A DNA stretch of 64,000 bases from Colimorpha sp045576855 (lineage in GTDB: Bacteria > Bacteroidota > Bacteroidia > Bacteroidales > P3): positions 21,474 through 85,473 of the forward strand of contig JAZNHG010000021.1 of assembly GCA_045576855.1 (NCBI GenBank), read 5' to 3'. Below, piece after piece: positions 58,537-64,000 of the stretch (its first letter is position 1; every line of letters starts with the position of its first letter). The notes beneath the pieces were generated by a model. The model made no database searches. It saw only the letters and a list, made by a program, of their open reading frames with translations, and was not told the origin of the DNA. A program made the translations under genes and the position numbers.

Positions 58537-60132
58537 ATGGACACAAAGTACATTTTCGTTACAGGCGGGGTGGTCTCTTCGTTGGGCAAGGGCATCATCT
58601 CCGCCAGCATCGGCCGTCTGCTGCAGGCACGCGGCTATAAGGTCACTATTCAAAAATTCGACCCATACATCAACATCGACCCCGGCACGCTAAACCCCTA
58701 CGAGCACGGCGAGTGCTACGTGACGGATGACGGTTTTGAAACCGACCTCGACCTGGGACATTACGAGCGATTCACGGGCATTCACACGACGCACAACAAT
58801 AGTATCACCACCGGCCGTATCTACAAAACCGTCATCGACCGCGAGCGCCGCGGCGACTACCTGGGCAAGACCATCCAGGTGGTGCCACATATCACCGACG
58901 AAATCAAGCGTCGCATGCTGCGCGAAGACGAAAAGGACGAGCAACTGGACTTCGTCATCACCGAAGTGGGCGGCACCATCGGCGACATTGAGAGCGCCCC
59001 CTTTATGGAGGCCATCCGCCAGCTGCGCTGGCAGCTGGGTCGCAACGCCGTATGCGTACACCTTACCTTTGTGCCTTATTTGAAGGCTGCCGACGAGCTG
59101 AAAACCAAGCCCACGCAGCACAGCGTGAAGGAATTGCAAAGCATGGGAATCCAACCTGACATCCTTGTGCTCCGCACTGAACGTCACCTCGACGACCATA
59201 TGCGCATGAAGGTGGCGTCGTTCTGCAACATCGACCTCGAATGCGTGGTGCAGAGCGAGGATATGCCGAGCATCTATGAGGTGCCGGTGAATATGCAGAA
59301 GCAGGGATTGGACTCCGCCATTTTACGCAAGATAGGCATCCCCGTGGGCGAGACACCGGAGATGAAGGCCTGGCACAACTTCCTCGACAAGCAGCGCAAT
59401 ACCCAACGCGAGGTGCATATCGGGCTAGTAGGCAAATACGACCTGCAGGACGCCTACAAGAGCATCCGCGAGAGCCTCAACCTGGCGGGTATCTACAACG
59501 ACGTGAAGGCCAAGCTGCACTTTGTCAACAGCGAGGAGATTACCCAAGAGAATGTGGGCGAGAAACTCGAAGGATTGGCTGGCATAGTCATCTGTCCGGG
59601 ATTCGGCACACGCGGCATCGAGGGCAAGATTATCGCCGCCGAATACACCCGCACGCACGACATCCCCACTTTCGGCATTTGCCTCGGTATGCAGATGATG
59701 GTTATCGAGTTTGCCCGCAACATGCTGGGCTATAAGGATGCCAACAGCCGTGAGATGGACGAAAAGACACCGCACAACGTCATCGACATCATGGAGGAGC
59801 AGAAGAGCATCACCCAGATGGGCGGCACCATGCGACTCGGTGCCTACGACTGCGAGCTTAAAGAAGGAAGCCGCGTCTATGAGGCCTACGGCAAAGAGAC
59901 GCTTATCAAGGAACGCCACCGTCATCGCTATGAGTTCAACAATGCCTTCAAGAAAGAATATGAGGCAAAGGGTATGAAGTGTGTCGGTATCAACCCCGCC
60001 GCCAATCTGGTGGAAATAGTGGAGATACCTGAGAAACGCTGGTATATCGGCACGCAGTTCCACCCCGAATACTCGTCGTCGGTGCTGAATCCACACCCGC
60101 TGTTTATGTCGTTCCTCAAAGCCTGCCTCTGA
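58537..60132 (+). CDS. pyrG: CTP synthase
   Basis: The 531-residue enzyme aminates UTP to CTP with glutamine. The synthase half starts YIFVTGGVVSSLGKGIISAS and has KFDPYINIDPGTLNPYEHGE; the glutaminase half has CPGFGTRGIEGKI and the nucleophile Cys in FGICLGMQMM near 385, with the HPEYSS His near 510. The length is usual. It is 32 bp after glnN and 1 bp before purF. Confidence 0.97.
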   Translation: MDTKYIFVTGGVVSSLGKGIISASIGRLLQARGYKVTIQKFDPYINIDPGTLNPYEHGECYVTDDGFETDLDLGHYERFTGIHTTHNNSITTGRIYKTVIDRERRGDYLGKTIQVVPHITDEIKRRMLREDEKDEQLDFVITEVGGTIGDIESAPFMEAIRQLRWQLGRNAVCVHLTFVPYLKAADELKTKPTQHSVKELQSMGIQPDILVLRTERHLDDHMRMKVASFCNIDLECVVQSEDMPSIYEVPVNMQKQGLDSAILRKIGIPVGETPEMKAWHNFLDKQRNTQREVHIGLVGKYDLQDAYKSIRESLNLAGIYNDVKAKLHFVNSEEITQENVGEKLEGLAGIVICPGFGTRGIEGKIIAAEYTRTHDIPTFGICLGMQMMVIEFARNMLGYKDANSREMDEKTPHNVIDIMEEQKSITQMGGTMRLGAYDCELKEGSRVYEAYGKETLIKERHRHRYEFNNAFKKEYEAKGMKCVGINPAANLVEIVEIPEKRWYIGTQFHPEYSSSVLNPHPLFMSFLKACL

Positions 60133-60133
60133 T

Positions 60134-61963
60134 ATGGAACATCTGAAGCATGAATGCGGCGTAGCAATGATTCGCCTGCTGAAGCCACCCGACTATTATG
60201 CCCAGAAGTACGGAACGTGGGCCTACGGGTTCAACAAGCTCTATCTGATGATGGAGAAGCAGCACAACCGCGGTCAAGAGGGCGCCGGCATCGCATCGGT
60301 GAGCCTGACCAACGATCCCGGCACAGAGTATATGTTCCGCGAGAGGGCCGAGGGCAAGGACGCTATCACGGAGATTTTCTCCCGTGTGACAGCGGAGATG
60401 GCCGGCGAATTGCTGATGGGTCACCTGCGCTATTCCACCACAGGCAAGAGTGGATTGCAATATGTGCATCCCTTCCTGCGCCGCAACAACTGGCGCGCCA
60501 AGAACCTCTGCCTCTGCGGCAACTTCAACATGACCAACATCGACGAGGTCTTCCAATTCCTCACCGCCCAGGGCCAGTCACCGCGTATCTACGGCGACTC
60601 TTACCTCACGCTGGAGCTGATGGGGCACCGCCTTGACCGCGAAGTGGAGCGACTCTTTGTGGAGGCAAAAGTCAAGGGGCTTGAAGGCATCGACATCACG
60701 AGTTATATCGACGACCATGTGGAGATGGCCAATGTGCTGCGTACCACGATGGAACACTACGACGGCGGCTATGTGATGTGCGGCCTCACGGGCAGTGGCG
60801 AGATGTTCTCCGTGCGCGACCCCTGGGGCATCCGTCCGGCGTTCTACTATCGCAACGACGAGATAGTGACTGTGGCTAGCGAGCGACCCGTGCTGCAGAC
60901 CACCTTCAACCTCCAGTGCGACGATATTCATGAGTTGATGCCCGGCGAGGCCCTCATCGTGCGTCGCAACGGTGAAAGTAATTTGGAACAGATTATGCCC
61001 GCCATGCAACTGAGCGCCTGTTCTTTCGAGCGCATATACTTCAGCCGAGGTTCCGACCGCGACATCTACCAGGAACGCAAACGACTGGGAGAGCTGCTGA
61101 CTCCCGCCATCCTGCGTGCTATCGATGGCGACATCGAGAACACCGTCTTCTCCTACATCCCCAACACCGCCGAGGTGGCCTACTACGGCATCACCGACGG
61201 CTTCCGTAAACTTCACGACGAGGTGAGGACAGAAAAAGTGGTATGGAAAGACATCAAGATGCGTACCTTCATCGCCGACAACAGCGAGCGCAACGACCTC
61301 GCCGCCCACGTCTACGACATCAGCTACGGCTCCCTGCGGCCCTACGAGGACAACCTCGTCATCATCGACGACAGCATTGTACGAGGCACCACGCTGCGCG
61401 AGAGCATCTTCAAGATTCTCGACCGGCTGCACCCCAAGAAAATCGTGATGGTCAGCAGCTCTCCGCAGATACGCTACCCCGACTACTACGGCATCGACAT
61501 GCCGCGTCTGGAGGAATTCTGCGCCTTCCGCGCCACAATGGCCCTCATCGGGGAACGAGGCATGCGGCAGCTGGTAGCCGACACCTACCAGGCCTGCAAA
61601 GAAGAGTTAAAGCGTCCTAATGAAGAGATGCAGAACCGCGTGCGTGCCATCTATGAGCCCTTCTCCGTCGAGGAAATCAACCGTAAGATTGTGGAGATGC
61701 TCCGCCCCGAGGACATGCAGGCTCCTGTCGAATTGGTTTTCCAAAGCATCGAAGGACTGCATGAAGCCTGTCCTAACCACCCTGGCGACTGGTACTTCAC
61801 CGGACACTACCCCACCCCCGGCGGCACCCGCCTCGTCAACCAAGCCTTCGTAAACTATATCGACAAGCAGTTGCACACCACCGTCATGACCAGCGAGGTT
61901 GACCGCAAAATCTTCAAGAAACTCGGCATCGGCCTCACCTCCGAGCCCGTCCGCAAAGACTGA
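60134..61963 (+). CDS. purF: Amidophosphoribosyltransferase, long form, with foreign tail
   Basis: The 609-residue protein is the long Bacteroidales form of the first enzyme of purine synthesis. It begins MEHLKHECGVAMIRLLKP with the N-terminal nucleophile Cys at position 8, then MEKQHNRGQEGAGIASV, and the PRPP loop LVIIDDSIVRGTTLRESI near 413. Homology should end near GGTRLVNQAFVNYIDKQ (residue about 578). The last 30 residues (from HTTVMTSEVDRKIFKKLGIG) are identical to the end of the DUF1846 protein. The tail replaces or extends the natural C-terminus. Confidence 0.93.
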   Translation: MEHLKHECGVAMIRLLKPPDYYAQKYGTWAYGFNKLYLMMEKQHNRGQEGAGIASVSLTNDPGTEYMFRERAEGKDAITEIFSRVTAEMAGELLMGHLRYSTTGKSGLQYVHPFLRRNNWRAKNLCLCGNFNMTNIDEVFQFLTAQGQSPRIYGDSYLTLELMGHRLDREVERLFVEAKVKGLEGIDITSYIDDHVEMANVLRTTMEHYDGGYVMCGLTGSGEMFSVRDPWGIRPAFYYRNDEIVTVASERPVLQTTFNLQCDDIHELMPGEALIVRRNGESNLEQIMPAMQLSACSFERIYFSRGSDRDIYQERKRLGELLTPAILRAIDGDIENTVFSYIPNTAEVAYYGITDGFRKLHDEVRTEKVVWKDIKMRTFIADNSERNDLAAHVYDISYGSLRPYEDNLVIIDDSIVRGTTLRESIFKILDRLHPKKIVMVSSSPQIRYPDYYGIDMPRLEEFCAFRATMALIGERGMRQLVADTYQACKEELKRPNEEMQNRVRAIYEPFSVEEINRKIVEMLRPEDMQAPVELVFQSIEGLHEACPNHPGDWYFTGHYPTPGGTRLVNQAFVNYIDKQLHTTVMTSEVDRKIFKKLGIGLTSEPVRKD

Positions 61964-61987
61964 TTACACATTGACATCTTAAACATC

Positions 61988-62012
61988 ACCGCCACCCCAA
62001 CCCGGTGGCGGT
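61988..62012 (+). terminator. Terminator after purF
   Basis: A perfect 9-bp stem (accgccacc and ggtggcggt) with a 7-nt loop is followed by ttctgttg. It lies 24 nt after the stop. Confidence 0.8.
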
Positions 62013-62075
62013 TTCTGTTGAGCGTGAGGACAATAAAAACGCGTCGGAATCGTTATTTATGGCAGCGAGAACTAC

Positions 62076-62456
62076 ATGAAGGAGAGCGGCCTCATCGACA
62101 ACATACTGCAAGACCTGCTGCAGTACGAGCGCCAGCTGAACCGCCTCGGGCTGCTCATCGTGGCCAACCAGCTGAAGGCGAAGAACGACGAGGTGCGCCA
62201 GCTCATCGCCCAGCGCAACGAGGAGCGCATGGAGCAGGTGCTCGGCGAGCTGAAAGCCGCCCGCGCCGCGAGCGATGTGGCCTACGCCGCCGTGGTGATG
62301 TTCACCAACGCCTACGCGCTGCTCAACCCCGACCGCGAGGAGGCCGTCGTCCTCGTGAAGCGGATGCAGGAAGACCTCGAATACTTCCGCCGCTACGCGA
62401 TGCCCGACCCGCACCGCACACGCGACGCCGCGCCGGACGACGAGGAACCCGAGTAG
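62076..62456 (+). CDS. DUF6261-like protein, possibly N-terminally truncated
   Basis: The 126-residue helical product (MKESGLIDNILQDLLQYERQ, then NQLKAKNDEVRQLIAQRNEE and AAVVMFTNAYALLNPDREEA) resembles the C-terminal half of the DUF6261 proteins of Bacteroidales, which are usually about 230 residues. The frame is open upstream only to a TAA at 62034, so the N-terminal half is missing. The function is unknown. The nearby 21-bp array is also found behind such genes in my memory of the group, but I cannot check that. Confidence 0.55.
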   Translation: MKESGLIDNILQDLLQYERQLNRLGLLIVANQLKAKNDEVRQLIAQRNEERMEQVLGELKAARAASDVAYAAVVMFTNAYALLNPDREEAVVLVKRMQEDLEYFRRYAMPDPHRTRDAAPDDEEPE

Positions 62457-62520
62457 CCCGTCGAGCCGGCGGAATAGCCGTGCAATTGCGCCCCGCACCA
62501 CTGCAAGGACAAGAAACAAT

Positions 62521-62690
62521 GCTGCAAAAGCGTTTTGCAATGGTGCGAGGCTGTTTTGCAATGCCGTAAATGCGTTTTGCAGTGGTGCGAGGCCGTTTTG
62601 CAGCCGTGCAATGCCCAATGCAATGGTGCGAGACCGATTTACACGACTGCAAGAGAGTTTTGCAATGGTGCGAGGCGAAATTGCACAGAA
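62521..62690. repeat. Degenerate 21-bp tandem array
   Basis: About eight 21-bp units alternate between gttttgcaatggtgcgaggc and gttttgcaatgccgtaaatg types (plus one base), giving a 42-bp super-period. On the minus strand it reads as heptapeptides LQNAFTA and LQNSLAP. No gene is supported. Confidence 0.8.
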
Positions 62691-62768
62691 ACCGCAAATT
62701 TTCGCCGCACTGCGGGCAATAAATTCCGCCTTGTGGCGTTTGTTTTGGTGACTAACTTTTAATAAATC

Positions 62769-63143
62769 ATGGGTAAAAAGAAACGTAAGAAGAAACGTAA
62801 AAAGAAATCTACTATTCCTCCTAAATCGAACTACACAAGAAACAGCATTATCTTCTTGTCGGTATTAGCTTTCTTGGTATTTATTTGGTGGCGCATAACT
62901 GAATACAAATATTGGAGAAGCTATGAACTGTATCCCGCACAGATTACAAGAATTTATCAAATATACGCAGGACATTATAACCTTATGTGGAGAGTAGAAT
63001 ACCAGTACTCTGTCGATGGTAAAATATATACAGACGATGAGGAATTCTGGAACAAATCCGACTATGGAGACTGCCAAGTCGGAGATACTATCTACATTAA
63101 ACTCAGCTCTACAACACCTGATGCGAGCAGATGGAGACCCTGA
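62769..63143 (+). CDS. Small membrane protein with DUF3592-like domain
   Basis: The 124-residue protein starts with a very basic segment (KKKRKKKRKKKSTIPPK), has one membrane helix (IIFLSVLAFLVFIWWRI near 28) and an extracytoplasmic or cytoplasmic beta part (AQITRIYQIY, MWRVEYQYSVDGKIYTDDE, VGDTIYIKLSSTTPDASR). The last part resembles DUF3592-type domains. Function unknown; low GC content compared with neighbours. Confidence 0.7.
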   Translation: MGKKKRKKKRKKKSTIPPKSNYTRNSIIFLSVLAFLVFIWWRITEYKYWRSYELYPAQITRIYQIYAGHYNLMWRVEYQYSVDGKIYTDDEEFWNKSDYGDCQVGDTIYIKLSSTTPDASRWRP

Positions 63144-63187
63144 CACAACAAAGATATTCATTTAATAAGAGGGAACCCTCAAACAAG

Positions 63188-63217
63188 AAAGCCGAGACCA
63201 TAGCTGGCCTCGGCTTT
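63188..63217. terminator. Hairpin terminator between convergent sequences
   Basis: Stem aaagccgagacc and ggcctcggcttt around a short loop (one mismatch) has A and T runs on both sides, so it can serve the gene at 62769 and the minus-strand fragment. Confidence 0.75.
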
Positions 63218-63243
63218 CGTCGTTTTAGTGTGTCGATGCAGGT

Positions 63244-63440
63244 TTACATCTCCGAGAGTTTCTTGTAGCCCTCGTAGCGCAGTTTGGCATTGCGCTCGGT
63301 GGCGACGAAGAGTTCTTCGGCCTCCTGGGGGTACCCCGTAAGGGGAACTGAACACCGCTGAATTAAATCTAATCCAGTGGAGAAGGTCTTCATCAGCGAG
63401 TTGTAGCGCACCTCGCCCATGATGAAGTCGCGGAACTTGC
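63244..63440 (-). pseudogene. 3' remnant of a pyruvate:ferredoxin oxidoreductase gene
   Basis: On the minus strand the frame reads KFRDFIMGEVRYNSLMKTF, a 17-residue unrelated insert, then PQEAEELFVATERNAKLRYE, GYKKLSEM and a stop. Without the insert this is the usual C-terminus of NifJ-type PFOR (pattern P-x-E-A-E-x-LF, then RY-x-x-YK-x-L). The rest of the gene (over 1100 residues) is absent: the sequence switches to the rRNA terminator at about 63443. The assignment is from memory of the family end. Confidence 0.65.
63331..63381. other. 51-bp in-frame insertion in the PFOR remnant
   Basis: The block between the codons for LMKTF and PQEAEELF is 51 bp, AT-rich in part, and contains the small palindrome ccccgtaagggg. 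It encodes no stop in the frame. Its origin is unknown. Confidence 0.55.
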
Positions 63441-63442
63441 GC

Positions 63443-63474
63443 AAAAAAAGAGCATCCCTCTCGGAATGCTCTTT
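63443..63474 (-). terminator. Terminator of the rRNA operon
   Basis: On the minus strand the stem aaagagcattcc and ggatgctcttt is followed by a T run, just after 5S rRNA. It ends the rRNA transcript. Confidence 0.88.
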
Positions 63475-63480
63475 AAAAGA

Positions 63481-63588
<108 letters not shown>

Positions 63589-63723
63589 AAAGTAATGGTT
63601 TTGGCACATTGGACAAAACATATAAGAGAAATCAGTTTTAAGTTTTAAGCTTTAAGTTTTAAGTGGCTGGCGCATGACTGCGTAGCCCACTTACAGCTCA
63701 CAGCTCACAGCTTAAAGCTATCA
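63589..63723. other. 23S-5S spacer with heptamer arrays
   Basis: The spacer holds four gttttaa-type heptamers (63635-63662) and three cagctca-type heptamers (63694-63714). No tRNA is seen. Confidence 0.85.
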
Positions 63724-64000
63724 ACGGAAAGTCTTCGGGTAATTAGTACCGCTCGGCTTTGACATCGCTGCCTTTACACCTGCGGCCTATCAAGGTCGTA
63801 GTCTTCGACCACCCTGTGACGAAGTCTCATCTTGGGGCCGGCTTCGCACTTAGATGCTTTCAGCGCTTATCCGATCCAGACATAGCTACCCGGCGGTGCC
63901 ACTGGCGTTACAACCGGTACACTAGAGGTCTGTCCAACTCGGTCCTCTCGTACTAGAGTCAGAGCCCCTCAAACTTCAAACGCCCACAACAGATAGGGAC
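63724..64000 (-). rRNA. 23S ribosomal RNA, 3' end only
   Basis: The plus strand reads the complement of the 23S 3' end: gtaccgctcggctttgacat, then the sarcin/peptidyl-transferase-near segments such as ctctcgtactagagtcagag and the cctatcaaggtcgtagtctt helix. The gene runs past the window edge. The 3' end near 63724 is approximate. Confidence 0.93.

Noticed and set aside
63589..63723. tRNA in the 23S-5S spacer
   Set aside because: No T-loop or acceptor pairing; the spacer is made of heptamer arrays.

Overview
The window looks like chromosomal DNA from a GC-rich member of the Bacteroidota, most likely Bacteroidales. Evidence: many genes start just downstream of a TAnnTTTG promoter box; one protein ends in a gliding-motility-type (type IX secretion) domain and another in a probable T9SS sorting tail; the Rnf complex is ordered B-C-D-G-E; the glutamine synthetase is type III; the PurF is the long Bacteroidales form; and there is a DUF4105/Lnb-type protein. 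I cannot name a genus.

Layout. 1-6.6 kb: the 5' part of a DUF6266 gene, a GT2 glycosyltransferase, a GNAT-HD fusion, a DUF456 membrane protein, apt, an AtoE-type transporter and an alkaline phosphatase. 6.7-14.7 kb: a hemerythrin-like/LuxR regulator, a polyferredoxin with an internal twin-arginine motif, a YitT protein, then a tightly overlapping set of Tat-exported aldo/keto reductase, tatA, tatC and a GH3 glycosidase. 15.2-21.9 kb: a GH29 fucosidase, facing the operon dnaG - sigma-54 activator - aroA - miaA. 22.3-30.6 kb: a large T9SS surface protein, a small secreted protein and rnfBCDGE with no rnfA beside it. 30.6-32.2 kb: a gene-free block made almost entirely of tandem repeats. 32.3-36.5 kb: universal stress protein, SPOR protein and a 967-residue secreted protein with repeated beta-rich modules. 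36.5-40.6 kb: hemW, a four-helix-bundle gene, meaB and gcvT. 40.9-47.5 kb: an AT-richer accessory stretch with two toxin-antitoxin-like pairs around a DUF1015 gene, a BspA-like LRR protein, a DUF6884 protein, and a YbaN-family gene cut short by a second copy of the DUF1015 3' end. 47.5-54.5 kb: an AlkZ-like protein, an MscS channel, a DUF4105/Lnb protein, a SpoU methyltransferase, and an oxidative-stress cluster (ferritin-like, glutathione peroxidase, OhrR-like MarR, radical SAM). 54.7-62 kb: DUF1846, glnN, pyrG and purF, three of which handle glutamine nitrogen. 62-64 kb: two small genes, a pyruvate:ferredoxin oxidoreductase 3' remnant, and the 5S and 3' end of 23S rRNA on the minus strand.

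Two things stand out beyond the genes. First, short tandem repeats follow a period rule. Heptamer arrays sit at gene ends and in spacers, often carry stop triplets in all frames, and supply the actual stop codon of at least four genes. Nonamer arrays occur inside reading frames (tatA, GH3, hemW, DUF4105) without breaking them. 11-bp arrays sit in promoter-bearing intergenic regions. Second, 3' ends of genes appear joined to unrelated sequence: the DUF1846 tail on purF, the DUF1015 tail behind a truncated ybaN, and a PFOR tail at the rRNA terminator. In the two cases that can be compared inside the window the copies differ only at synonymous positions. Whether these are real recombination products or assembly chimeras cannot be decided from the sequence alone.
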